This document shows positions 8,450-17,238 of a stretch of DNA of 56,202 nucleotides, piece after piece; position 1 is the stretch's first letter, and each line of letters starts with the position of its first letter. The notes under the pieces are model-generated. The model was given only the letters and a program-made list of their open reading frames with translations. It was not told the DNA's origin and ran no database searches. The position numbers and the translations under genes were made by a program. This stretch comes from an uncultured Bacteroidales bacterium (GTDB lineage Bacteria > Bacteroidota > Bacteroidia > Bacteroidales > Paludibacteraceae), in NCBI GenBank assembly GCA_903911085.1, contig CAIWCC010000003.1, positions 1-56,202 of the forward strand. Direction: 5' to 3'.

Positions 8450-10966
8450 TCAACTAAATATTTGAAATACAGCAAAAGCAATTCCCCAGGCCAGTATTAA
8501 ACTATAACTTGCTGCAAATAGTGCCCATCCCCAACTTTTTGTTTCGTTTTTAATTGCCACAATTGTTGCCAAACAAGGGAAATAAATAAGTACAAAAAGC
8601 ATCATTCCTAATGCTACAATTGGAGTAAACGAAGGTTCACCATTTATTTTTTTTTCTGATTGCAAACGTTGCGAAAGCGATGCAATATCACCATCCGAAT
8701 TGCCAGTATATAATACACTTAAAGTGCTTACTACTATTTCTTTGGCTGCAACACCTGAGAGCAAAGCTACGCTGATTTTCCAATCGAAACCAAGCGGAGT
8801 GACTACTGGTTGAATAAAATGCCCTATCTGCCCAATATATGAATTTTCTTGTTGTAATATTTGTTCGGTTGAAGTAAGTTTAACCACGTTTTCTGGTCGT
8901 GGATAATAACCTAAAAACCAAATAACTATTGAACCAATCAAAATCACTGTTCCCATTTTTTTTATATATTGCTCACCTTTTTCCCAAGTATGACTAAGCA
9001 TAGATTTTAAGGTTGGAACACGATAGGGTGGGAGCTCCATCACAAATGGGGTTTCATCTTTACTAAACAAGTAACGTTTGAAAAGCCGTGCAATAATTAC
9101 TGCCAGTGCAATTCCAGTGGCATATATTCCAAATAAAACTAAGCCTGCATGTTGTGGGAAAAAAGCTCCAGCAAGTAATAAATATACAGGTAATCGTGCA
9201 CTACATGACATCAGGGGATTAATTAAAATAGTAATCATTCTACTATTTCTGTTCTCAATAGTTCGAGTTGCTAAAATTGCGGGCACATTACAGCCAAAAC
9301 CCATTATTAGTGGAATAAATGATTTGCCATGAAGTCCCATTTTGTGCATTATTTTATCCATTATAAAAGCTGCACGAGCCATATAACCAGTATCTTCCAT
9401 AAGTGATATGAAAAAATATAGTATCAAAATGTTTGGCAAAAAGACAATAACACCACCTACGCCACCAATTATACCATTCACAAATAAATCACGCAATGAA
9501 CCTGGTTCCATATTGTTTTGAACAATTTGTCCAAGCCACGAAACACCTGTTCCAATCCAATCCATGGGATATTGTCCTAAAGTAAAAGTAGATTGAAACA
9601 TTGTGTAAATGAACAACATAAATATTGGATAGCCCAAATATTTATTTGTTACTAATGCATCAATGCGTGAAGTCCGTTTATGTTTATGCTTCTTTTTTCC
9701 ATCTTTCCAAGTTTCTTTGAGTGCACCATCAATAAATCCATATTTAGCGTCAGTAATGGCAGATTCTGTATCTTCTTTTAATTCTGTTTTAATTCGTTTT
9801 GATTCCGAATTTCGCAAATTTAAAATTTCCTCACCATTTGGTAATTTGTTGATAATTTGTTCTATTTCACTGTCATTCTCGAGTAATTTTATTGCTAAAA
9901 ATCTTGTTGAATACAAATCGCTTAAAGAAGAATTTTTGGCAATAGGAATTTTTAGGCGCTGAATGCTTTTTTCTATTTCAAGACCATGATTTATATGGAT
10001 ATGTCGCGCAGTTTCATGAATTTTATGTACACCAACAAAATCGGATGCTGTGTGTTTTTTGTCATGTTGGTGATGAATTTCAATTTTGTGATGATATTCG
10101 TCCACCAAGTTATCATCCTTAATTGTTGGAATTAAAATACCATCTTCGTCCAGAACGTCTCTGCCTTCATACAATTTTATAATTATCCGAAAAAGGTCAT
10201 CAATACCAACTTTATTTTTGGCAACAGTTGGTACAAATGGAATTCCAAGCAATTTTCCTAATGTTTTATAATCCAATTTATCACCACTTTTTTCTAATTC
10301 ATCATACATATTCAGTGCAACAACAGTACGCACATTCATATCAATAAGTTGAGTTGTAAGGTAAAGATTTCTCTCCAAATTAGTGCTATCCAATACGTTC
10401 AATATTACATCTGGCATTTTTTCTGTTATATAACCTCGCACATATTTCTCTTCGGGAGAATAGGCAGATATTGAATATGTTCCAGGTAAATCGACCAAAG
10501 TAAATGTGTACCCCTGAAATTCAAAAACTCCTTCTTTGGAATCAACAGTTACACCGCTATAGTTCCCAACATGCTCGTGACCACCTGATGCAAAGTTAAA
10601 TAATGTAGTTTTGCCACAATTGGGATTGCCAACAAGTGCTACACAAATATGTTTCCGCTCTTTTAATGCAAGGATTCGCACTTCCTCTTCATCAATAAGG
10701 CCAAATCTATCCTCACTATTTAATTTCAACAATCGTACATCATCTTGACTTACTACTTCAATTAGCGCCGCTTCACTTCGACGTAAAGAGACTTCGTAAC
10801 CCATAACACGATATTTAATTGGATCGTTAAGTGGTGCATTTAAGATTGATTGCACTACTTTACCTTTCACAAAACCCATTTCTACAATACGTTTGCGAAA
10901 TCCACCATGCCCCATAACTTTTACAATGGAGGCCTTCTCACCAGTTTTTAGCTCAGATAATTTCAA
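8450..10966 (-). CDS. feoB: Ferrous iron transporter, FeoA-FeoB fusion
   Basis: An 838-residue inner-membrane Fe(II) importer. Residues 1-75 form a FeoA-type SH3-like domain (LKTGEKASIVKVMGHGGFRK). The G domain follows, with G1 GNPNCGKT (113-120), G3 DLPGTYS and G4 NMYD, then a spacer and the polytopic core with the conserved gate segments. Fusion of FeoA to FeoB is common in Bacteroidota. Unusually, about residues 285-330 are rich in histidine (11 His in 44 residues, including HHQH and HIHINH), and a KKKHKHK tract lies near residue 428; these may bind metal. A TAACTTTG -7 box lies just upstream. Confidence 0.96.
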   Translation of the reverse strand: MKLSELKTGEKASIVKVMGHGGFRKRIVEMGFVKGKVVQSILNAPLNDPIKYRVMGYEVSLRRSEAALIEVVSQDDVRLLKLNSEDRFGLIDEEEVRILALKERKHICVALVGNPNCGKTTLFNFASGGHEHVGNYSGVTVDSKEGVFEFQGYTFTLVDLPGTYSISAYSPEEKYVRGYITEKMPDVILNVLDSTNLERNLYLTTQLIDMNVRTVVALNMYDELEKSGDKLDYKTLGKLLGIPFVPTVAKNKVGIDDLFRIIIKLYEGRDVLDEDGILIPTIKDDNLVDEYHHKIEIHHQHDKKHTASDFVGVHKIHETARHIHINHGLEIEKSIQRLKIPIAKNSSLSDLYSTRFLAIKLLENDSEIEQIINKLPNGEEILNLRNSESKRIKTELKEDTESAITDAKYGFIDGALKETWKDGKKKHKHKRTSRIDALVTNKYLGYPIFMLFIYTMFQSTFTLGQYPMDWIGTGVSWLGQIVQNNMEPGSLRDLFVNGIIGGVGGVIVFLPNILILYFFISLMEDTGYMARAAFIMDKIMHKMGLHGKSFIPLIMGFGCNVPAILATRTIENRNSRMITILINPLMSCSARLPVYLLLAGAFFPQHAGLVLFGIYATGIALAVIIARLFKRYLFSKDETPFVMELPPYRVPTLKSMLSHTWEKGEQYIKKMGTVILIGSIVIWFLGYYPRPENVVKLTSTEQILQQENSYIGQIGHFIQPVVTPLGFDWKISVALLSGVAAKEIVVSTLSVLYTGNSDGDIASLSQRLQSEKKINGEPSFTPIVALGMMLFVLIYFPCLATIVAIKNETKSWGWALFAASYSLILAWGIAFAVFQIFS

Positions 10967-10992
10967 ATTCTAGTCTTTTTTGTTTTAAAATA

Positions 10993-11000
10993 CAAAGTTA
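10993..11000 (-). promoter_or_regulatory. Putative -7 box of the feoB promoter
   Basis: Read on the minus strand this is TAACTTTG, matching TAnnTTTG, 27 bases before the feoB start. The -33 region is poor. No Fur box was identified by eye. Confidence 0.4.
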
Positions 11001-11132
11001 CTTATATATAATGATTCTAAACAGTGAAAGTTCATTAAATGATAAAATAATTTTCAGAAAAATTCAGATTTAAGTCATTGAAAATTACATTCAATTATTA
11101 AAACTATAATCATACATTTTTTAAACTTTTGC

Positions 11133-11166
11133 AAAAAAAAAGCTGCATCACTTATGATACAGCTTT
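11133..11166 (-). terminator. Intrinsic terminator of the bamA-ompH operon
   Basis: On the minus strand, AAAAGCTG-x-ATCA pairs with TGAT-x-CAGCTTTT around a four-base loop, with one mismatch, and a run of Ts follows. It sits 19 bases past the stop of the last ompH gene. The stem also ends in a T-rich stretch on the plus strand, so it may work in both directions. Confidence 0.7.
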
Positions 11167-11184
11167 TCTTTTAGGTGAAAAAAA

Positions 11185-11691
11185 TTATTTTAATCCTAAT
11201 TTCTTTTTTACAAGTGGTGTAATATCGTTTGAAGTAGGAGATTGGTAAATTATACTTTGAGTTCCTAAATCAAAAATATATAAGTATTTGTTTTCGGAAG
11301 CAACTTCATTGATTGCTTTTTTTACCTTTTCAACAACTGGAGTAAAAAGTTCTTGGTTCTTTTTTTGCAAATCGGCACTAGCAGTTTGGTTGAAAGTAGT
11401 AATACGTTGTTCAATTTCTCCCAATTCGCTTTGACGCGCTGTCTTAATGCTTTCAGGCATTGTAGCTTGTTTTTCTTGATACTCTTTGATTTTTGTTGTG
11501 TACTCTTCACGCATTTTTACCAATTCTTTTTCCCATTGACTTTGAAGGTCATTAATAGTTTTCTCGATAGCTACGCGTTCAGGCATTAGACTAAGAATTT
11601 CTTGTGAATTTACGTGACCAAGTTTTGTGTCTTCTGCCATTAAGCTTAAAGGTAATGAGCAAATTAGTACGATAGCAAGTTTTTTTAACAT
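11185..11691 (-). CDS. OmpH/Skp family periplasmic chaperone (second copy)
   Basis: A 168-residue exported protein with a signal peptide (MLKKLAIVLICSLPLSLMA) and the Skp/OmpH pattern: a short N-terminal strand (KLGHVNSQEILSLMPE), a long charged coiled-coil tentacle around residues 40-115, and a C-terminal strand pair. Skp-type chaperones hold unfolded outer-membrane proteins in the periplasm and deliver them to BamA. It follows a paralogue and bamA on the same strand. A well-spaced promoter in the 57-base gap suggests this copy can be transcribed alone. A terminator follows. Confidence 0.9.
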   Translation of the reverse strand: MLKKLAIVLICSLPLSLMAEDTKLGHVNSQEILSLMPERVAIEKTINDLQSQWEKELVKMREEYTTKIKEYQEKQATMPESIKTARQSELGEIEQRITTFNQTASADLQKKNQELFTPVVEKVKKAINEVASENKYLYIFDLGTQSIIYQSPTSNDITPLVKKKLGLK

Positions 11692-11735
11692 GATTTATTT
11701 GTTTTAGTTATTTATTTTTTTTTGAAAATGGAATG

Positions 11736-11766
11736 CAAAAGTATAAAATTATTTTGAATATCCCAA
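11736..11766 (-). promoter_or_regulatory. Promoter between the two ompH genes
   Basis: On the minus strand, TTG (11766-11764) and TACTTTTG (11743-11736) are separated by 20 bases, matching the Bacteroidota consensus. The predicted start lies about 35-40 bases upstream of the second ompH. The -33 box overlaps the end of the first copy. Confidence 0.5.
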
Positions 11767-12264
11767 CTTTTGAAGCACAGCATCGCTTATGTCAAGTTTT
11801 GGGGATGTGAATAGGACACTCATTGAAGAACTTTTATCAAATACAAGTTCGTAGTCTTTTTCTTTACTAATTTCTTGAATAGCTGTATATACCTCATCTT
11901 GAATAGGTTTCATAAGACTTTGTCGCTTTTTGAATAATTCACCTTCTGGTCCAAAATATGTTCTTTTAAGCTCTTGAACAGCTTTTTCTTTGGCAACAAT
12001 TTCTTCTTCGCGTTTCACCTTCATTTCGTCAGAAAGAAATACAAGCTCTGTCTGATAGTTTTTGTACATTTTTTGTACTTCTTGCATTTGAGCTTCTACT
12101 TCAGATTGCCATTTTTTTGAAATTTGATTAAGCTGTTCATTTGCTGTTTCATAAGCCGGAATATTTTTCATGATATATTCCATATCTACCATTGCAAATT
12201 TCTGCGCATTACTTGATAACGTAATTCCAACTAATAATAAGATGGATAGAATTAATTTTTTCAT
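11749..12264 (-). CDS. OmpH/Skp family periplasmic chaperone (first copy)
   Basis: A 171-residue Skp/OmpH homologue with a signal peptide (MKKLILSILLLVGITLSSNA), an N-terminal strand with the motif FAMVDMEYIMKNIP, an extended coiled coil at about residues 40-110, and a C-terminal strand ending in the mature trimerisation body. Two tandem ompH genes after bamA are the usual Bacteroidota arrangement, which supports a role in outer-membrane protein folding. The paralogues differ clearly in sequence, so this is not a recent duplication. Confidence 0.92.
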   Translation of the reverse strand: MKKLILSILLLVGITLSSNAQKFAMVDMEYIMKNIPAYETANEQLNQISKKWQSEVEAQMQEVQKMYKNYQTELVFLSDEMKVKREEEIVAKEKAVQELKRTYFGPEGELFKKRQSLMKPIQDEVYTAIQEISKEKDYELVFDKSSSMSVLFTSPKLDISDAVLQKLGYSK

Positions 12265-12354
12265 ATTGTTTTAATTTTAAATTTTCATTTGAAATATCAA
12301 ACGGTATTATTACAAATTCTTTGCCAAAAATAATTATTCAATTTATTAGAAAAA

Positions 12355-15033
12355 TTACAATTCCTGTCCTAACACAAAATGGAATTGACTTCCGCTTGGT
12401 GTAGAAGATCCTGGCGTTTTATCAAAACCATAACCCCAGTCTATTCCCATCATACCAAACATTGGTAAGAAAATGCGTACACCTACACCTGCTGTTCTTT
12501 TTAAATCAAATGGATTGTAATTTTTGATATTACTAAAACAATTTCCTGCTTCTAAAAATGTTAATGCATATATGGTAGCAGATTGTTCCAATGATAATGG
12601 ATATCTTAATTCCATGGTGTATTTATTATACAAATACCCTCTTTGTGTACGTGTAATTGGGTCAACTGGTGTTAATGAACCGCTTGTGTAACCACGCATA
12701 GCTATGTACTCTGTACCATAACTTGTATAGCTTGACATTCCATCACCTCCCATGTTGAATGTTTCAAAAGGTGATTGTGCATTTTCATTGTAGTTTCCAA
12801 GATATGAAAACATTACTCTATTCATTAATATCAATTTATCATTACCTGAAATTGGAGTAAATGTTTTACCGCTAAAAGTCCATTTATGATATTCAATAAA
12901 TTTATATTTATCATCGTTACTCATTGTTGGATCTGAATAACTTTTACCATTGATTTTTCCACCATTAATAATAGAGTAGGGGGGAGTTAGTTTCAAACCC
13001 AATGAAAATGCAGAACCTCTGCGTGTAAATATTGGGTTATCTATTGAACTACGACTGAATGTGAAATTTACACTAAAATTATTGAAAGTACCTGCAGTCA
13101 TTGGGAATTGATATGGATACCAGTGGTTTAGCATAAATAGTTGATATGATAATTCACCGTAGAAAGTGAAATAATCATCTGGCCAATTGAGGCGTTTTCC
13201 ATAACCAAGTGATGCACCAATTGTTCTCATATAACGTTCTGGGTCAATTTCGCTTTGATAATAACTACTATTTCCGTAGCTACTATTTCCATAACTACTA
13301 CCATAGCTGCTACCATAACTGCTATATGGGTCATACCCATATCCATATCCACTATTGTACATATTGCTCATATTGGCTGAATATCGCTCACTTATAGCAG
13401 ATTGAGTAGAATAATATATAGAGGCCGATAATGAATTAGGACGTTTACCACCCAACCAAGGTTCTAAAAATGACATACTTACTGATGAATACATTTGTCC
13501 ACTTGTGCGTGCATTTAAGCTGAAAGTTTGACCTTCTCCTTGTGGAACGATACGATACGTGTCTGGTCGAAATAGATTTTGAATTGCAAAATTGCTAAAT
13601 TTCAATCCTACACTACCAACAATACCTGTAGAGCCCCAACCAGCAGAAAACTCAACTTGGTCACTTCCTTTGGTTTCAAGTTCGTAATTAATATCTACAG
13701 TTCCATTTTCTGGATTTGGTTGAATATCTGGTTTCAATTTTTCTTGATCAAAATGACCCATTTGAGCCAATTCACGCAAAGTACGCATTACCGCCTCTTG
13801 ACTATATAATTCACCAGGTTTTGTACGGATTTCACGTCTAACAATATGCTCATAAACTCTAGTATTTCCTTTTATGCCAATTTCGTTGATAGTAGCTGGC
13901 TTCCCTTCGTACATGCGCATTTCATAATCTATGGAGTCATTATCAAATTTAACCTCTACTGGGTCAACTTGAAAAAATAAATAACCACGATCTTTGTATA
14001 ATTTACTTACTGCATCACTTTCATCGGTTTCTAATCTTTCCATTAAGTGTTTATGATTATATATGTCACCTTTTTTTATTCCTAAGACAGCATTTAGATA
14101 ATCATATGGATAAATTGTGTTTCCAACCCATTTTATATTTCGGAAATAATATTTTTTTCCTTCGTCAATTTTTATATTGACAATTACGCTTTTATCATCA
14201 AATTTACCAACACTATCGGCTACTATAAATGCATCGCGATAGCCAATTTCGTTGTATTTCTCAATTAATGATATTTTGTCTTTTTCGTATTCTTCTTTTA
14301 CGAATTTTTTTGTTCTGAAAAAATTCCTCCAATTATTATCATTGGTTTTTTTCATAACCCTGTTTATTTGGTTATGAGTTAATGCATTATTTCCAGTGAA
14401 AACAAGTTGATGAACTTTAGTCTTTAATTTCTTATCTACACTTATATCCACTATTACATGTCCGGGTTTATTGGGGTCATTTTTTTGATATACATTCACT
14501 AAAACATTTAGGAAGCCTTTTTCTTCCATAAATTTTTCAATCATTTTTTTTGCCCTGTCGGAAATATTTGGGGTAATTTGATTTCCTTTTACAATTCCAA
14601 CTTTCAATTCCAAATCTTCAATTTCAGATTTTTTCAAACCTGAATAATTTATTTCAGATACACGCGGTCTTTGTTTCAAATCGATTTTGAGCCATACTTT
14701 TCCATCTTGAATTTTTGTTGCTAATATTTTTACATCTGAAAAGAGACCTTGTTTCCAAAAACGTTTAACTGCATTGGTTATAGCATCGCCAGGGACACTA
14801 ATTTTATCACCAATAGCTAGTCCCGAAAACCCTATAAGTACAAAGTCTTCATAATTATCGGCGCCACTAACCTTTATATCGGCAATTTCGTATTTTTGTG
14901 TGGAACTAGAATATTCAATCTCGGGAACATTTGTGGTATCATTAATCGAGTTTTTAATTTTGTCGGTTTGTGCAAACTGCAATTGACTACAAATTAAAAG
15001 AAGAGTTGAGATAAAAACCGTTTTGTATTGCAT
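12355..15033 (-). CDS. bamA: Outer-membrane protein assembly factor BamA
   Basis: An 892-residue Omp85 protein that folds and inserts beta-barrels into the outer membrane. It has a signal peptide (cleavage near QFAQ, residue 22), a series of POTRA domains to about residue 430 (for example IKVSGADNYEDF and IGIKGNTRVYEHIVRREI), and a C-terminal 16-strand barrel ending in FHFVLGQEL. It is longer than E. coli BamA (810), as is usual in Bacteroidota. About residues 558-593, within the barrel region, form a Tyr/Gly/Ser/Asn-rich low-complexity insert of repeated YGSS or YGNSS units, probably an extracellular loop. It follows uppS and precedes the ompH pair. Confidence 0.97.
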   Translation of the reverse strand: MQYKTVFISTLLLICSQLQFAQTDKIKNSINDTTNVPEIEYSSSTQKYEIADIKVSGADNYEDFVLIGFSGLAIGDKISVPGDAITNAVKRFWKQGLFSDVKILATKIQDGKVWLKIDLKQRPRVSEINYSGLKKSEIEDLELKVGIVKGNQITPNISDRAKKMIEKFMEEKGFLNVLVNVYQKNDPNKPGHVIVDISVDKKLKTKVHQLVFTGNNALTHNQINRVMKKTNDNNWRNFFRTKKFVKEEYEKDKISLIEKYNEIGYRDAFIVADSVGKFDDKSVIVNIKIDEGKKYYFRNIKWVGNTIYPYDYLNAVLGIKKGDIYNHKHLMERLETDESDAVSKLYKDRGYLFFQVDPVEVKFDNDSIDYEMRMYEGKPATINEIGIKGNTRVYEHIVRREIRTKPGELYSQEAVMRTLRELAQMGHFDQEKLKPDIQPNPENGTVDINYELETKGSDQVEFSAGWGSTGIVGSVGLKFSNFAIQNLFRPDTYRIVPQGEGQTFSLNARTSGQMYSSVSMSFLEPWLGGKRPNSLSASIYYSTQSAISERYSANMSNMYNSGYGYGYDPYSSYGSSYGSSYGNSSYGNSSYYQSEIDPERYMRTIGASLGYGKRLNWPDDYFTFYGELSYQLFMLNHWYPYQFPMTAGTFNNFSVNFTFSRSSIDNPIFTRRGSAFSLGLKLTPPYSIINGGKINGKSYSDPTMSNDDKYKFIEYHKWTFSGKTFTPISGNDKLILMNRVMFSYLGNYNENAQSPFETFNMGGDGMSSYTSYGTEYIAMRGYTSGSLTPVDPITRTQRGYLYNKYTMELRYPLSLEQSATIYALTFLEAGNCFSNIKNYNPFDLKRTAGVGVRIFLPMFGMMGIDWGYGFDKTPGSSTPSGSQFHFVLGQEL

Positions 15034-15109
15034 AGGATGTTTTTGGGTAGAATTTAGTCTAATTGCATTACTTATTATGCATTATTAGAAATTCAGAATT
15101 AGAATTGAA

Positions 15110-15835
15110 TTATTTACCAAATCGTCGTTCTCGTTGTTGAAATTCATAAATTGCTTCATAAAAATTTTCTTTTCTGAATGCGGGCCAATGAGTTTGAGTG
15201 AAATATAACTCAGTATAAGCTATTTGCCATAGGAGGAAATTGCTAATTCTTTCTTCTCCACTTGTTCGTATCATTAATTCAGGATCGGGTATTGATTTGG
15301 TTGTTAGGTGATTGCTAACCATTTCGGAATTTATATCATCAATGTTACATTTCCCTTCAATAACTTCTTTACATATGTTTTTTACAGCATTAGTAATTTC
15401 CCACCGAGAAGAATAACTTAAAGCAAGTACTAATGCTAATCCATCGTTTTGGCTTGTTTCTAATATGCAACGTTGTAATTTTACTCCTGCGTTACCTGGT
15501 AGTCTAGTTAAATCACCAATTGCCATTAACCTTACGTTATTTTTGTTAAGAGTAGGTGTTTCCTTTTCAATTGTATCAATTAGTAATTCCATTAATGCAT
15601 CTACTTCAGATTGAGGTCTACTCCAATTTTCAGTAGAAAATGCATAAAGTGTTAAGTATTTTATTCCTATTTCGGCAGCAGCTTCTGTAGTTTCTCTTAC
15701 TGAAATAACTCCATTTTGATGCCCAAAAATACGATCATAGCCTTGTTCTTTTGCCCAACGACCATTACCATCCATTATTATGGCAATATGTTGAGGCAAA
15801 TTATTAAGATCTATTATCTCTTTAAATGATGACAT
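15110..15835 (-). CDS. uppS: Isoprenyl transferase (undecaprenyl diphosphate synthase)
   Basis: A 241-residue cis-prenyltransferase that elongates farnesyl diphosphate with isopentenyl diphosphate to make the C55 lipid carrier for peptidoglycan and surface glycans. The signature IAIIMDGNGRWA contains the catalytic aspartate D22; the downstream RTSGEERISNFLLWQ and YTELYFTQTHWP motifs are also present. Length is typical. It lies between the DUF6089 gene and bamA in a minus-strand operon conserved across Bacteroidota. Confidence 0.97.
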   Translation of the reverse strand: MSSFKEIIDLNNLPQHIAIIMDGNGRWAKEQGYDRIFGHQNGVISVRETTEAAAEIGIKYLTLYAFSTENWSRPQSEVDALMELLIDTIEKETPTLNKNNVRLMAIGDLTRLPGNAGVKLQRCILETSQNDGLALVLALSYSSRWEITNAVKNICKEVIEGKCNIDDINSEMVSNHLTTKSIPDPELMIRTSGEERISNFLLWQIAYTELYFTQTHWPAFRKENFYEAIYEFQQRERRFGK

Positions 15836-15857
15836 GATTTTTTATTATTGATTATTC

Positions 15858-16565
15858 TTATTTTCTTGATCTACTATTATTATAATTACTATTTTTGCAA
15901 TCACATTGTTTTTTCCAAATATCTACGCTGATACCAACCGTTAAAGTTGAAAGTAAATCATTGTTAAATAAATTGCTCCCATTTAAGTTTATTGGATTGT
16001 TTAGTGCTGAAACTCCCTCCATATAATCAGATAATAAAAGTATTTTATTTGACCATTGAGCATTAAAATTTAATCGTTTGGTTAATTTTACCTTAATTCC
16101 GACCCCGAAAGGTAAGCTAGGTTCAGGTATAAACTGACCTTTATATAAGTCGGTCATTACTCCTAAACCAACAAAAATGTATGGAGAAAATGTTTTACTT
16201 AGTCTTCTATTTGGGTTTTGTTCCAAATCGAAGAAGTTAAATTCTCCACATACGTCAGCAGAATATACTACTTTATTGATAAATGGAATTACAATATTAG
16301 TTTCATTTTTATATTCTCCAACAATACTTGTACTAATTAATTCTGTTCTTAAAGCAAATCTCGGATTAAATTTATATCGAAATATGCCTCCATAAGTAAC
16401 TTGCGTGTTTTTAAAAGGAAGATTGTTAGCATCCCCCAGATAATAAGTTCCACCACCTAATACGCCAATTTCTGCTTTAAATTCATCAGCTGCAATTAAA
16501 TTCACTGAATGAAAAAGCATGCTAAAACTTAGAATTTTAATTGTTTTTAAAATCATTGATTTCAA
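15858..16565 (-). CDS. DUF6089-type outer-membrane beta-barrel protein
   Basis: A 235-residue exported protein with a signal peptide (cleavage near residue 25) and alternating-hydrophobicity strands typical of a small beta-barrel. The N-terminal mature segment AEIGVLGGGTYYLGDANN and its position directly upstream of uppS match the DUF6089 family of Bacteroidota. Function is unknown; the operon suggests a role in envelope assembly. The C-terminal tail (CDCKNSNYNNSRSRK) is polar and probably not part of the barrel. A -7 box TACTTTTG (minus strand, 16640-16647) lies upstream. Confidence 0.8.
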   Translation of the reverse strand: MKSMILKTIKILSFSMLFHSVNLIAADEFKAEIGVLGGGTYYLGDANNLPFKNTQVTYGGIFRYKFNPRFALRTELISTSIVGEYKNETNIVIPFINKVVYSADVCGEFNFFDLEQNPNRRLSKTFSPYIFVGLGVMTDLYKGQFIPEPSLPFGVGIKVKLTKRLNFNAQWSNKILLLSDYMEGVSALNNPINLNGSNLFNNDLLSTLTVGISVDIWKKQCDCKNSNYNNSRSRK

Positions 16566-16639
16566 TTTGTTTAATTAATTATTCTAAGAACGCATTTTTT
16601 TCGATTTAATTTTGTCTTGATAAAAAAAATATCCAGCAA

Positions 16640-16647
16640 CAAAAGTA
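16640..16647 (-). promoter_or_regulatory. Putative -7 box of the DUF6089-uppS-bamA operon
   Basis: TACTTTTG on the minus strand, 75 bases before the DUF6089 start. No good -33 TTG was found at the expected spacing. Confidence 0.4.
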
Positions 16648-16759
16648 GTGATAATCTTTTAATGATTATAAATTGAGAGTAAACTCATTGCTATATTTAA
16701 CATTAAATTGCATTATTAGTGAGTTTATAGCAATCGGGTTTGTAGTATAATAATTAAGC

Positions 16760-17185
16760 TTAAATTGTTTGTATATCAGTTTTTTGTAATGCTAAATTTT
16801 CTTTTCTTGTCATTTCTTTTCTTAATTCGGGTGTGTGATCTTCTTGTCCACACAGGTGCAAAATTCCATGAATTATAATGCGTTGTATTTCTGCATCAAA
16901 ATTGACTTTAAAATATTCTGCATTTGATTTTACTGTATCTACACTAATGAAAATATCGCCAGAAATAACATTATCATTGCTATAATCAAAAGTGATTATA
17001 TCTGTATAATAATCGTGATTTAAAAATTGATTATTTATTTCTAAAATTCGTTTATCAGAACAAAAAATGAATGTTATTTTCCCAACTTTCTTGCAATAAT
17101 CCGCTGCAATTTTTTTTATCCAACGGTTAGTATTATTAATATGAAAAATCGGTAATATAACATCTTCTGCAATAAATTGAATCAT
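16760..17185 (-). CDS. ybeY: Endoribonuclease YbeY (rRNA maturation factor)
   Basis: A 141-residue metal-dependent single-strand RNase needed for 16S rRNA 3' maturation and 70S quality control. The family motif appears as HGILHLCGQEDHT. In E. coli the motif is H-x3-H-x5-H; here the third position is aspartate with a histidine immediately after it, so the third metal ligand may be Asp or the shifted His. The N-terminal NRWIKKIAADYC and central FDYSNDNVISGDIFIS segments also match. It lies downstream of spmAB on the same strand with a 53-base gap. Confidence 0.9.
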   Translation of the reverse strand: MIQFIAEDVILPIFHINNTNRWIKKIAADYCKKVGKITFIFCSDKRILEINNQFLNHDYYTDIITFDYSNDNVISGDIFISVDTVKSNAEYFKVNFDAEIQRIIIHGILHLCGQEDHTPELRKEMTRKENLALQKTDIQTI

Positions 17186-17238
17186 AAATTTTTAAGTAGT
17201 GGGTTTTATACCGAATTTGAGAAGTCGCAAAATACTTT

